Assembly (NCBI RefSeq): GCF_013359725.1
Contig: NZ_JABFMW010000011.1
Coordinates: 1-64,000 of the forward strand
Reading direction: 5' to 3'
DNA: 64,000 nucleotides
Origin: Pseudarthrobacter sp. C4D7
GTDB lineage: Bacteria; Actinomycetota; Actinomycetes; Actinomycetales; Micrococcaceae
Shown: in pieces, positions 28,182 through 36,673 of the stretch
Numbering within the stretch: the first letter of the stretch is position 1
Layout: the number at the start of each line of letters is the position of its first letter
Position numbers and translations under genes: made by a program
Notes under the pieces: model-generated
Databases searched by the model: none
Seen by the model: the letters and a program-made list of their open reading frames with translations, nothing else
What the model was told of the DNA's origin: nothing

Positions 28182-28224
28182 CGGACAGTGCACCCCCGCG
28201 TTCGGGGGTGCACTGTCCGTTAGC
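28177..28224. terminator. Bidirectional terminator between convergent genes
   Basis: A perfect 22-bp inverted repeat (28177-28198 and 28203-28224) has a CGTT loop. It includes the stop codon of the AbiEi-like gene and lies 43 bp beyond the serS stop on the other strand. It has no clear T-tract. Position and symmetry support termination from both sides. Confidence 0.85.
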
Positions 28225-28266
28225 GGGTGCGTTGTCCAGGTTCGGGTGCGCCGGCGGAGGAGAAGC

Positions 28267-29547
28267 CTAAAGAACCGGGAGGACCTCGAGGCCGCCCAGG
28301 TACTTCTGCAGGGCCTTCGGCACGTTCACGGAGCCGTCCGCGTTCTGGTGGTGCTCCAGCAGCGCCACGATCCAGCGGGTGGTGGCCAGGGTGCCGTTCA
28401 GGGTGGCCACGGCACGGGTGCCCTTGGCTGCGCCCTCAGAATTCACCACCCGCTCGCGGATGTTCAGGCGCCGGGCCTGGAACGTGGTGCAGTTGGAGGT
28501 GGACGTCAGCTCGCGGTAGGCGTTCTGCGTGGGGACCCAGGCTTCGCAGTCGTACTTGCGGGCCGCGGAGGTGCCGAGGTCGCCGGCTGCGGTGTCGATA
28601 ACCCGGTACGGCAGCTCGCACTTGGCCAGCATTTCCTCTTCCCAGGCCAGGAGGCGCTGGTGTTCCGCGGCAGCCTCTTCAACCGTGGTGTAGATGAACA
28701 TCTCCACCTTGTTGAACTGGTGTACGCGGATGATCCCGCGGGTGTCCTTGCCGTGCGATCCGGCTTCGCGGCGGTAGCAGGAGCTCTGGCCCGCGTAGCG
28801 GATGGGGCCAGCGGAGAAGTCCAGGATCTCGTCGGCATGGTAGCCGGCCAAAGCCACCTCTGAGGTGCCCACCAGGTAAAGGTCGTCCTCGGCGAGGCGG
28901 TAGATCTCGGCGTCGTGCTTGACGTCGAAGCCGGTGCCCTGCATGGTCTCGGGGCGCACCAGGGTGGGGGTGATCATGGGGATGAAGCCGGCGTCGATGG
29001 CCTGCTCCATGGCCATCTGCAGCAGCGCCATTTCCAGCCGGGCACCCACGCCGCGCAGGAAGTAGAAGCGCGCGCCGGAGACCTTGGCGCCGCGTTCCAT
29101 GTCGATGGCGCCGATCAGTTCACCGATTTCCAGGTGGTCCCGGGGCTCGAAGTCGGGGAATTCGCGTGGGGCGCCGACGGTCTTGACCACCACGTAGTCG
29201 TCCTCGCCGCCTTCGGGAACTCCATCCTCCACCAGGTTGGGGATGGTGCGCAGCAGTTCTTCCTGCTTCGCCTGGGCGGCGTCAGCTTCTGCGGAGGCGG
29301 CCTTGACCGAGTTGGCGAGCTCCTTGACCTCGGCCAGCAGGGCCTGCTTCTCCTCGCCCTTGGCCTTCGCCACCTTCTTGCCGAACACGTTCTGTTCCGC
29401 GCGGAGGTTCTCGAAGCGGAGCAGGGCGGCACGGCGGGCGGAATCCGCGGAGATGATCGCGTCCACCACTGATTCGTCCGCGCCGCGGGCGCGCTGGCTG
29501 GCACGGAACTTGTCCGGGTTTTCGCTGAGGTCTTTTACGTCGATCAC
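28267..29547 (-). CDS. serS: Seryl-tRNA synthetase
   Basis: The 426-residue class II synthetase charges tRNA-Ser. The N-terminal coiled-coil arm (residues 25-105, with [20 protein letters not shown]) binds the tRNA. Class II motifs follow: [36 protein letters not shown] (motif 2), [18 protein letters not shown] and the motif 3 region [16 protein letters not shown]. The start is GTG at 29547 ([18 protein letters not shown]), which matches the family's N-terminus, although no strong ribosome-binding site is visible. It diverges from the diacylglycerol kinase-like gene. Confidence 0.98.
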   Translation of the reverse strand: MIDVKDLSENPDKFRASQRARGADESVVDAIISADSARRAALLRFENLRAEQNVFGKKVAKAKGEEKQALLAEVKELANSVKAASAEADAAQAKQEELLRTIPNLVEDGVPEGGEDDYVVVKTVGAPREFPDFEPRDHLEIGELIGAIDMERGAKVSGARFYFLRGVGARLEMALLQMAMEQAIDAGFIPMITPTLVRPETMQGTGFDVKHDAEIYRLAEDDLYLVGTSEVALAGYHADEILDFSAGPIRYAGQSSCYRREAGSHGKDTRGIIRVHQFNKVEMFIYTTVEEAAAEHQRLLAWEEEMLAKCELPYRVIDTAAGDLGTSAARKYDCEAWVPTQNAYRELTSTSNCTTFQARRLNIRERVVNSEGAAKGTRAVATLNGTLATTRWIVALLEHHQNADGSVNVPKALQKYLGGLEVLPVL

Positions 29548-29635
29548 CAGACAAGGGTATCCAATTCACTGCACGACGGCGGGCGTACGGCTCCGTGCCG
29601 CCGCCCGCCGTGCGCCGGGCTACTGTTGAAGCACC

Positions 29636-30733
29636 ATGAGCGACTGGATTCTCTACCTGCTGATTGCGGTGGCGCTTGCCTTCGCCACCTCCAGCTGGTG
29701 GGGGGTGCGCCGCCTCAAGGCCCTGCATGTCCGCAGCGCTGTGGCCGGCGAAGCCTACGACTCAGGACTGGCGCGGCAGCGGGTGGCCGTCGTCCTGAAT
29801 CCGATCAAGGCCCGTGCCGATGAAGCCAGGGGAATGATCCACAGAGCCTGCCTGGCCGCCGGCTGGGATGAGCCGGCGTTTTTTGAGACGACGGCGGAGG
29901 ACCCGGGCTTCTCCCAGATGCAGGCTGCGCTGGCGGGCAAGCCCGACGTGGTCCTGGTGGGCGGCGGCGACGGCACGGTCCGCGTGGTGGCCGAGGCCCT
30001 GGCAAACACCAACGTTGCCATGGGCCTGATACCGCTGGGCACGGGAAACCTTTTGGCCCGTAACCTGGACCTGGATGTCAACGACCTGCACAGCAACGTC
30101 CAAACAGCGCTTTTCGGCCGGCAGCGGTACATCGACACCGCCCGCATGGCCATTGAGAACTCCCGGACCGGCCATTATTCGGAGCACGTCTTCCTGGTGA
30201 TCGCGGGAATCGGCATGGACGCCGAAGTCCTCGCTGACACCAACGCGGGGCTCAAGAAGGCCGTGGGCTGGCTCGCCTACACGGAGGCCGGCGTTCGTCA
30301 CCTCCCCGGCCGGCGGAAAAAGGTCTCCATCACCCTGGACGGGAGTCCGGAGCAGATCCGGAACATCCGCAGCGTGCTTTTTGCCAATTGTGGGCTCATT
30401 CCCGGCGGCATTGATTTCATTCCGCAGGCCATGATCGATGACGGCATGCTGGACGTCGTGGTCATGAGCCCCCGCAGCGCGCTGGGCTGGCTCCTGATGT
30501 ACATGAAGATCATGTTCAAGCACAGCGGGAAGCTGCCCATCATGACCGTTTACCGGTCCCTCAAAGTGGTCATCAAATGCCCGGAACCGATGCCCACCCA
30601 GCTCGACGGCGACACCGCGGGTGAGGCCACGCAGCTTACGGTTCAGGTGGAACCCCGCTCGCTCCTGGTCAGGGTCAAGGCTCAGGGACAGGCCAGCGGT
30701 TTGGTGGAGCGCAGCCAGCATGCCGTGCGGTGA
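29636..30733 (+). CDS. Diacylglycerol/lipid kinase family protein
   Basis: The 365-residue protein has an N-terminal membrane anchor (WILYLLIAVALAFATSSWW) and then a DAGK catalytic fold. The strand VAVVLNPIKARA and the nucleotide motif GGGDGTVR (109-116) are followed by GLIPLGTGNLLARNLDL. The C-terminal lipid-binding beta domain includes FANCGLIPGGIDFIPQAMIDDGMLDV. The enzyme presumably phosphorylates diacylglycerol or a related lipid at the membrane; the exact substrate is not clear from sequence. It diverges from serS with 88 bp between starts. Confidence 0.93.
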   Translation: MSDWILYLLIAVALAFATSSWWGVRRLKALHVRSAVAGEAYDSGLARQRVAVVLNPIKARADEARGMIHRACLAAGWDEPAFFETTAEDPGFSQMQAALAGKPDVVLVGGGDGTVRVVAEALANTNVAMGLIPLGTGNLLARNLDLDVNDLHSNVQTALFGRQRYIDTARMAIENSRTGHYSEHVFLVIAGIGMDAEVLADTNAGLKKAVGWLAYTEAGVRHLPGRRKKVSITLDGSPEQIRNIRSVLFANCGLIPGGIDFIPQAMIDDGMLDVVVMSPRSALGWLLMYMKIMFKHSGKLPIMTVYRSLKVVIKCPEPMPTQLDGDTAGEATQLTVQVEPRSLLVRVKAQGQASGLVERSQHAVR

Positions 30734-30787
30734 TTCAGCGCAAAGATCTGACGGCAGCCACTAAAGAGGGCTGACGGAGAGTCCTGG

Positions 30788-31012
30788 TCAGTCCCCGGAC
30801 TTCGCCCCGTCTTCGGTGCCGGCCTTGTGGTCCGCATGGGCCTGCCTGGCTGCAGCGTGGGCTTCGGACTGCTCACGGATCATGGCCTGCTCCTCTTCGA
30901 AGCGCAGGCGGTCGGCACGGTCTGCGTCGTCCCCGTCCCAGTCCCGGTTTTCTCCCGTGGGCTTGGGATTGACGATCATCCCCTGGCCGTCATTGTCAGT
31001 GCTGCTGGTCAT
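30788..31012 (-). CDS. Small charged hypothetical protein
   Basis: This 74-residue very hydrophilic protein is rich in Asp, Glu, Ala and Arg. RADRLRFEEEQAMIREQSEA and HAAARQAHADHKAG are probably helical. A GGGAG ribosome-binding site lies seven bases before ATG 31012. There is no membrane segment or recognised domain. It follows pheA in the same direction with a 94-bp gap, in the tail-to-tail position with the lipid kinase. Confidence 0.7.
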   Translation of the reverse strand: MTSSTDNDGQGMIVNPKPTGENRDWDGDDADRADRLRFEEEQAMIREQSEAHAAARQAHADHKAGTEDGAKSGD

Positions 31013-31106
31013 GACCCGCTCCCTTCATCAGGGGCCATACCCCGTGTGGATCAGGCAAGCATACGCATTGTCCACACCCCACGGAAGTACTTCCAAGGGC
31101 ACTTGC

Positions 31107-32084
31107 CTACGCTTTGGGCGAAGCCCCGGAACCGCTTTCACCTGCTGCTGATCCGCCGGCGAGGATGGATCCAACCCACGTCCGGGCCGCCGTGAAGGCG
31201 TCATCGGAGGTGTGCGCGGACACCAGCGTGGCCTGCTTGTCAGCCCTGGCATAGGAGCCCAGGAAGCGGGTGCCGGGACTGATGCGGTGCAGCCCGGCCA
31301 GCGCATCCGCCACCCTGGCTTCGGCGGCGTGGCCGTCCGCGTCGATGCTGAAAAAGTAGTGGCCAAGGTACTGCCCTGTGGGGCGTGATTCGATCCTGCT
31401 GAGGTTGACGCCGCGACTGGCGAACTGGTCCAGGATTTCCATGAGGGCGCCCGGGCGGTCCTCGGGAAGCGGGACCACCACGGTGGTTTTGTCCGCGCCG
31501 GTGCGTTCAGGCAGTGGGCCCGGCCTGCCGACCAGGATGAAGCGCGTCACCGCGCCGGGGTTGTCCCCGATGTTCTCCGCGAGGACAGACAGCCCCGGCT
31601 GCTCCCGCGCCACCAGGGGCGCACAGATTGCCGTGTCGTAGTGGCAGTCTGCCGCCAGAAGCCCCAGGGCCGAGGCGGCCGTTGAGGAACCGGGCACATA
31701 TTCTGCATCGGGAATATTGCGGTCCATCCAGAGCCGGCACTGCGCCCAGGCATGGCCGTGCGTGGACACGCGCCGGACATCGTCCAGCCCCACGCCCGGG
31801 CGGGCTACCAGCACAAAGCTGATCGGAACCAGGACTTCACGGATGATCCGCAGCTCCGGGCCGGTGGCGATGGCATCAAGAGTGGCGGTGACGCCGCCCT
31901 CCACCGAGTTCTCGATCGGGACCATGGCGGCGCCGGCCGAACCGTCACGCACCTTGTCAAGGGCTGCGTTGACGTTCGACGCCGGGAGCCGGGTTGCGTG
32001 TACGGCATCGGGCACCTGGAGCAGGGCAGCCTCAGTGAACGTACCTTCGGGCCCCAGGAAGGCATAGGTGCGCGGCGCGGCCAC
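31107..32084 (-). CDS. pheA: Prephenate dehydratase
   Basis: The 325-residue enzyme converts prephenate to phenylpyruvate in phenylalanine synthesis. Dehydratase motifs are FLGPEGTFTEAAL, VPIENSVEGGV, VSTHGHAWAQCRLW, SSTAASALGLL and DNPGAVTRFILVG (the TRF motif). A C-terminal ACT domain with GALMEILDQFASRGVNLSRI and ESRP gives phenylalanine feedback. The GTG at 32084 starts within the last base of the rhodanese stop (TAGTG), so the two genes are tightly coupled. A Gly/Ser tail of about 20 residues ends the protein. Confidence 0.96.
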   Translation of the reverse strand: MAAPRTYAFLGPEGTFTEAALLQVPDAVHATRLPASNVNAALDKVRDGSAGAAMVPIENSVEGGVTATLDAIATGPELRIIREVLVPISFVLVARPGVGLDDVRRVSTHGHAWAQCRLWMDRNIPDAEYVPGSSTAASALGLLAADCHYDTAICAPLVAREQPGLSVLAENIGDNPGAVTRFILVGRPGPLPERTGADKTTVVVPLPEDRPGALMEILDQFASRGVNLSRIESRPTGQYLGHYFFSIDADGHAAEARVADALAGLHRISPGTRFLGSYARADKQATLVSAHTSDDAFTAARTWVGSILAGGSAAGESGSGASPKA

Positions 32085-32410
32085 TAAAGGACCAAGGGCT
32101 TGAGTCCGTTGTCCGAGACCAGGGGCTTGCCCGATTCCAACCACTGGTCCATTCCGCCGGAAACGTTGATGGCCGTGTATCCCTGGCCTGTCAGCCACTG
32201 GGCAACCCGGAACGACCGGCCGCCCGTGCGGCAAATGACGTAGACATCCTCATCCGGATCGAGTTCGCCCAGCCGGGCCGGGATCTGGTCCATGGGGATG
32301 TGGACAGCGCCTTCAGCATGGCCGGCCACCCACTCGTAGTCTTCCCGGACGTCCAGGATCACAGCGTCGTCGGGGACGTCATGGACGGGGACGGTATCGA
32401 AATCACTCAT
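32084..32410 (-). CDS. Rhodanese-like domain protein
   Basis: The 108-residue single-domain protein has the conserved VILDVREDYEWVAGHAEGAV, HIPMDQIPARL and active-site loop CRTGGRSFRVAQWL, where Cys carries persulfide. The ATG at 32410 (MSDFDTV) is preferred to one 20 codons upstream. Family members transfer sulfur or detoxify cyanide; single-domain forms often serve other sulfur-relay roles. Its link to pheA by a 1-base stop/start overlap is unexpected for sulfur chemistry and may reflect only shared transcription. Confidence 0.93.
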   Translation of the reverse strand: MSDFDTVPVHDVPDDAVILDVREDYEWVAGHAEGAVHIPMDQIPARLGELDPDEDVYVICRTGGRSFRVAQWLTGQGYTAINVSGGMDQWLESGKPLVSDNGLKPLVL

Positions 32411-32628
32411 CGGAGTCCTGTCTTGGCGGAGCTGGTGGATCACAGTCAGCTTTAAGCCTAGTCCTTCCATCCCCTGCTGCCCGGATCATGTCCGGACCGG
32501 TTGCAGAAGGGCACGGGTTAGGCTGGTGGCGGCCCAGGAGGTTTCCATGTCGCAGCAGCTGACCCCCCTTCCCCCGGCACCGGCATGCCGCAGGTGGAGC
32601 GCCCGAACACCGGCCGTGGGCGGGAAGC

Positions 32629-34035
32629 GTGCCTGAACTGCACGAGCTCCCGGCCCTGGCCCTGCGGGACCTTCTTCACAGTGGCGCGGTGTCTGCCGTG
32701 GAGGCCGCCACCCACTTCCTGGCACGGATCGAACGGCAGAACCCGCTGCTGGGGGCGTTCATCACGGTCACGGCGGACCAGGCGATGGAACAGGCACGGG
32801 CTGCGGATGCCCTGCATGCCCGTTTGGACGCCGGCAGCCTGCCCCTGCTGCATGGCATGCCGGTTGCCTTCAAGGACCTCACGGACGTGGCGGGCGTGGT
32901 GACCACCCATGGCAGTGCCGCCCTGGAGCACAAAACTGCCCCGGCCGATGCTCCGCTCGCAGCCCTTTTCAAGGAGGCCGGTGTGATTTCCCTGGGCAAA
33001 ACCCAGGTGCCCGAATTCGGGCTGACGGCCTACAGCGAAAACCGCATCGCACCGCCGTCGCGCAATCCCCACGCACCCAGCAGGAGTTCGGGAGGATCGT
33101 CCGGCGGCAGCGCAGCCGCCGTGGCTGCAGGGTTGCTGCCGTTCGCGCCCGGGACCGACGGCGGCGGATCGGTCCGGATTCCCGCCGCGGCGTGCGGGCT
33201 GCTGGGCCTCAAGCCCGGCCGTGGCCTGGTGGCCGCTGGGGAAAGCGCCGGAGACCCCGCACGCCTGGTGACACCCGGACCCCTTGCCCGGAACGCGGAG
33301 GACGCGGCACTGATGATGGACGTGCTGGCGCCCGGCAACGGCTACCTGGCCACCGTCGGCAAGAAACCGCCGCGGCTTCGGATCGGAGTCACGCTGGACA
33401 GCCCCTGGTCCGGCACGTTCCCATTCACGCCGGACCGGGAAGCCTTGGAGGCGCTCAGGGTGGGCGAAGGGCTCCTGGAGCAGGCCGGCCACATCCTGGG
33501 CGAGGCCGCCATCCGCTACGACAACCGATACCCCGACGCCTTCACCACGGCCTGGACCGCCGGAGTGGGCGCTGCCCGCATCAGCCCGTCAAAGGAAGCA
33601 TTGCTGGCGCCCCTGACCCGGACCTTCCGCCGGCGCGCCCAGCAGCGCAGTCCGGCCAAGCTCGCCGAAGCGCTGGCGTTCCTGCGGCAGTTCCAGCACG
33701 ACACCCTGGTGCAGTACGGGCAGTGGGACCTGATGCTGATGCCCGCGCTGGCGCAAACGCCGCGGCCGGTGGGCTGGTTTACCGGCACCGTGCACGGCGG
33801 CGGCCGCTGGCCTTCGGCTCAATGGCCGGGGGATGCCGACGGCGACTACCGGAAACAGTGCGAATACGCGCCGTGGTCCTCGATGGTGAACGTCTGCGGA
33901 CTTCCCGCCATCTCCCTGCCGGTGCACTGGACCGGCGGCACCACCGGGAGCGGGCTTCCGATGGGGGTCCAATTGGTGGGTCCCATGGGGTCGGAGGCCC
34001 TCCTGCTGCAGGTGGCGCACCAGACAGGGTTCTAG
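32629..34035 (+). CDS. Amidase (amidase signature family)
   Basis: The 468-residue amidase hydrolyses carbon-nitrogen amide bonds with a Ser-cisSer-Lys triad. Lys82 lies in MPVAFKDLTDV, the cis-Ser in the SSGGSSGGSAA block (about residue 157) and the nucleophile Ser181 in GTDGGGSVRIP. The family C-terminus (NVCGLPAISLPVHW, MGVQLVG) is intact. The start is GTG 32629. No signal sequence is present. GatA itself is unlikely because gatC/gatB are absent and the sequence is closer to general amidases. Substrate unknown. Confidence 0.93.
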   Translation: MPELHELPALALRDLLHSGAVSAVEAATHFLARIERQNPLLGAFITVTADQAMEQARAADALHARLDAGSLPLLHGMPVAFKDLTDVAGVVTTHGSAALEHKTAPADAPLAALFKEAGVISLGKTQVPEFGLTAYSENRIAPPSRNPHAPSRSSGGSSGGSAAAVAAGLLPFAPGTDGGGSVRIPAAACGLLGLKPGRGLVAAGESAGDPARLVTPGPLARNAEDAALMMDVLAPGNGYLATVGKKPPRLRIGVTLDSPWSGTFPFTPDREALEALRVGEGLLEQAGHILGEAAIRYDNRYPDAFTTAWTAGVGAARISPSKEALLAPLTRTFRRRAQQRSPAKLAEALAFLRQFQHDTLVQYGQWDLMLMPALAQTPRPVGWFTGTVHGGGRWPSAQWPGDADGDYRKQCEYAPWSSMVNVCGLPAISLPVHWTGGTTGSGLPMGVQLVGPMGSEALLLQVAHQTGF

Positions 34036-34185
34036 GAAAGCAGGGTTAAGACACCCCGGACCCCGTTGACGTTATTGACCTGAACATAACTCCGCATTAA
34101 CCCGCCGGTAACCGCTGCAGGGACAGACTGGAACAGCACGCTTCAGCACCCTCCACCCGCCGTCCGCCCGATGAGGAGTTGCCCC

Positions 34186-34413
34186 ATGAACGCTGAATAC
34201 CCGGCCGCAGGCCCCGGAACCACCGACATGGCAGAGGATGAGAGGCCGGACCTCAGCAACTCCAATGTCCGGGAGGACCTTGCCCTGGCCGGCCGCTGCG
34301 CCCTGGTCCACCTGCCCACGGGCCGGACCTGCCTGCTCCCCCTCCGCCACCAGGGGCCCTGCGAATTCCACCGCCCGCAGGAAGCCCAGGACGTGGTGGC
34401 CAACAGCCACTGA
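34186..34413 (+). CDS. Small Cys/His-containing hypothetical protein
   Basis: The 75-residue protein begins MNAEYPAAG. An acidic first half is followed by a segment with ordered Cys/His residues: C-ALV-H, C-LLPLR-H and C-EF-H in RCALVHLPTGRTCLLPLRHQ plus GPCEFH. The spacing could bind a zinc ion. A GAGGAG ribosome-binding site lies seven bases before the ATG at 34186. It follows the amidase and precedes the LapA-like gene; function unknown. Confidence 0.75.
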   Translation: MNAEYPAAGPGTTDMAEDERPDLSNSNVREDLALAGRCALVHLPTGRTCLLPLRHQGPCEFHRPQEAQDVVANSH

Positions 34414-34470
34414 CCGGACAAGTGCCTTCCCGCCCGGCCTGGTCGTTGTGCTTCGGCCGTGCCGCCGTCT

Positions 34471-34494
34471 ATGGTTGAACCATAAGCATGCTTA
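34471..34494. promoter_or_regulatory. Two adjoining palindromes upstream of LapA-like gene
   Basis: ATGGTT-G-AACCAT (34471-34483) directly adjoins TAAGCATGCTTA (34483-34494, a perfect 12-bp palindrome). The second, extended to TAAGCATGCTTAGCATTC, matches the katE upstream site at 16 of 18 positions. The pair lies 23 bp before ATG 34518 and so could bind one or two regulators or lie at the promoter. Confidence 0.6.
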
Positions 34495-34517
34495 GCATTC
34501 CGGGAAAGGGCGCGATC

Positions 34518-35015
34518 ATGAGCACAGGACGGTACACGCCGGGACCGGACAGCGGGCCGGAACCGGAAAGCAACCCGGCGCCATTGGATGCGGGACGCTC
34601 AGGCGATGCTCCGGCCGCCTACGGCAGTGCGCCGCCGTATCCGCCCTCCGCTCCGCGAACACCGGAAGCAGCCTCCACGCCACCGGCAGGGGCCACCCCG
34701 GAGCGCCACGCCGCAGAACGCAACACCACCTCGGACCGCAACACCACCTCGGACCGCAACGTCACCCGGGCCGGAGTGATCTGGGCTGCCGTGGTGGCTG
34801 CCCTGGTGATCCTGATCCTGCTGATCATCTTCATCCTGCAGAACCAGGAGCTGGTCCTGGTCAAGTTCCTGGGCCTGGAAGGTTCGGTCCCCCTGGGCAT
34901 GGCCTTGTTCATTGCCGCCGTGACCGGGGGCGTCCTGGTGGCAGCGGCAGGCGGGGCCCGCATCCTGCAGCTCCGCAGGAGCACTTCGCGGTCCAGGAGC
35001 CGGCAGCAGCGCTAG
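34518..35015 (+). CDS. LapA-domain (DUF1049) membrane protein
   Basis: The protein has 165 residues. The N-terminal 90 residues are Pro/Ala/Ser-rich and cytoplasmic, with an imperfect repeat RNTTSD (twice, then RNVT). Two membrane helices follow (VIWAAVVAALVILILLIIFIL and PLGMALFIAAVTGGVLVAAAG) separated by NQELVLVKFLGLEG, typical of LapA/DUF1049. The tail is Arg/Ser-rich. ATG 34518 has GGAAAGGG upstream; the frame's first ATG at 34488 lies inside the palindrome. In other bacteria LapA aids lipopolysaccharide assembly; in this Gram-positive the role is unknown. Confidence 0.85.
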   Translation: MSTGRYTPGPDSGPEPESNPAPLDAGRSGDAPAAYGSAPPYPPSAPRTPEAASTPPAGATPERHAAERNTTSDRNTTSDRNVTRAGVIWAAVVAALVILILLIIFILQNQELVLVKFLGLEGSVPLGMALFIAAVTGGVLVAAAGGARILQLRRSTSRSRSRQQR

Positions 35016-35040
35016 CCGGATCCGGCGGGCCGCCCCGGCT

Positions 35041-35085
35041 GGCCCGCACCCGCAAGGCCCGCACCCGCAAGGCCCGCACCCGCAA
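35041..35085. repeat. 15-bp tandem repeat, three copies
   Basis: GGCCCGCACCCGCAA occurs three times in perfect tandem (35041-35055, 35056-35070, 35071-35085), followed by a partial copy GGCCCGCCC. It lies in the gap between the LapA-like gene and the convergent carboxyltransferase gene. No coding role is apparent. Copy number may vary between strains. Confidence 0.95.
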
Positions 35086-35139
35086 GGCCCGCCCACGGCA
35101 GAGGTGGCGCGGGCCGGCGGCCAAGGACCGAGGAGACGT

Positions 35140-36672
35140 TCAGCGTACGCCGAGGGTGGCGAATTTCCTGGCCCGGGCAGCTACGAGTCCGGCCACCGGA
35201 ACATTGGCCACGGAAGCCAGTTCGTACTCGATGGCCGTCGCCATCCGGGTGCAGAACCCGCGGGGATCCAGGGACGCATCGCCGCACTCATCCACGATGT
35301 GGTCCACCAGGCCGCACGCGTAAAGCGCAGCAACATCCACGCCCTGCGCCTCGGCCATGGCGGGAGCAAAGGCCGTGGTGCGGTGCACGATTGCACTGGC
35401 GCCTTCCGGAGGCAGTGGCGAGAGCCAACTGTGCTGGGCCGCGATGGTCCTGTCGGCCGGGAGGAGAGCCAGCGCCCCTCCCCCGGCGCCCTGGCCAAGC
35501 AGCACGGAAACGGACGGTGATTCCAGGCCGATCAGCTCGTACAGCGAGCGCGCAATCTCTCCGGCCAGGCCGCCTTCCTCCGCCTCCTGGGACAGGGCGG
35601 CGCCCGCGGTATCAATGACGGTGAGCAGCGGCAGGCGCAGCTCCTCGGCCAGCTTCATGCCCCGCCGCGCTTCGCGCAGCGATCCGGGGCCCATGCCGGC
35701 AGCGTCTTTCCGCAGCGGACGGGCATGCCCCAGCACAATGCAGGGCTGGGAACCGAAGCGTGCCAGGGCCAACAGCAGGCCCGGGTCCTTCTCCCCTTGG
35801 CCGGTCCCGTTAAGGGGCAGCGCGTCGGTGGCGCCGATCTTGAGCAACAGGCGCAGGTCCGGCCGCCGCTGCCGCCGTGAAATCTCAATGGACGTCCAGG
35901 CATCTGCGGTGGAGGGCCTGACGTCCAGCGTCTGGGGCGGTGCGGGCCGGGAGGACGGCGGCGCCGCGCCTCCGGCACCTCCGTTCGCAGCAAGGATGTC
36001 CAGCGCGCGGCCCACCAGATCGGCCAGGTGGCCGGGTTCCACCACGCCGTCGATCAGCCCCTTGCCGAAGAGGTTTTCCGCCACCTGCACGTTGTCCGGG
36101 AACGCTTGGCCATACAGCGCCTCGTAGACGCGCGGGCCCAGGAAACCGAGGAGCGCGCCCGGCTCGGCCACGTTGATGTGGCCCAAGGACCCCCAGGAGG
36201 CCATGACGCCACCGGTGGTGGGGTGCCGCAGGTAGACCAGGTACGGAAGGCCCGCCTGGCGGTGCGCCCGGACTGCGCCGGTGATCTTCACCATGGACAG
36301 GAACGCGAGCGTCCCCTCCTGCATCCGGGTGCCGCCGGAGGCAGGACCGGCCAGCAGCGGCAGCCCTTCCGCGGTGGCGCGTTCGACGGCGGCAACAATC
36401 CTTTGTGCCGCAGCGTGCCCGATCGAGCCGGCAAGGAAGGAGAACTCACTGACAATCAGCGCCACCCGGTGGCCGCGGATCAGCCCGGCGCCGGTGAGAA
36501 CGGATTCGTCAACGCCGCTGCGTTCGCGGGCCCGCTCGAGGTCGCCGGCATACTCGTCGGAGAGCTCCGGCTGCCGGGGTTCGGTGTCCCAAGAGACGAA
36601 TGAGCCAGGGTCCACTACTGCGTCCAGCAGTTCGGCTGCTTTCAGGTGCCGCACCTTTTCCGCCGTCGCCAC
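35140..36672 (-). CDS. Fused carboxyl transferase (AccD-AccA type)
   Basis: The 510-residue protein joins two crotonase-like carboxyltransferase halves. The first is AccD-like (IRGHRVALIVSEFSFLAGSIG, SGGTRMQEGTLAFLSM, TGGVMASWGSLGH). The second is AccA-like (LPLLTVIDTAGAALSQEAEEGG, LLGQGAGGGALALLPADRTI, SPLPPEGASAIVHR). The C4 zinc finger normal for AccD is absent. The GTG at 36672 starts two bases after the CoA transferase stop. No biotin carboxylase or biotin carrier gene is nearby. It could be a subunit of an acyl-CoA carboxylase or, given its partners, act on a carboxylated CoA such as malonyl-CoA. Confidence 0.9.
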   Translation of the reverse strand: MATAEKVRHLKAAELLDAVVDPGSFVSWDTEPRQPELSDEYAGDLERARERSGVDESVLTGAGLIRGHRVALIVSEFSFLAGSIGHAAAQRIVAAVERATAEGLPLLAGPASGGTRMQEGTLAFLSMVKITGAVRAHRQAGLPYLVYLRHPTTGGVMASWGSLGHINVAEPGALLGFLGPRVYEALYGQAFPDNVQVAENLFGKGLIDGVVEPGHLADLVGRALDILAANGGAGGAAPPSSRPAPPQTLDVRPSTADAWTSIEISRRQRRPDLRLLLKIGATDALPLNGTGQGEKDPGLLLALARFGSQPCIVLGHARPLRKDAAGMGPGSLREARRGMKLAEELRLPLLTVIDTAGAALSQEAEEGGLAGEIARSLYELIGLESPSVSVLLGQGAGGGALALLPADRTIAAQHSWLSPLPPEGASAIVHRTTAFAPAMAEAQGVDVAALYACGLVDHIVDECGDASLDPRGFCTRMATAIEYELASVANVPVAGLVAARARKFATLGVR

Positions 36673-36673
36673 G

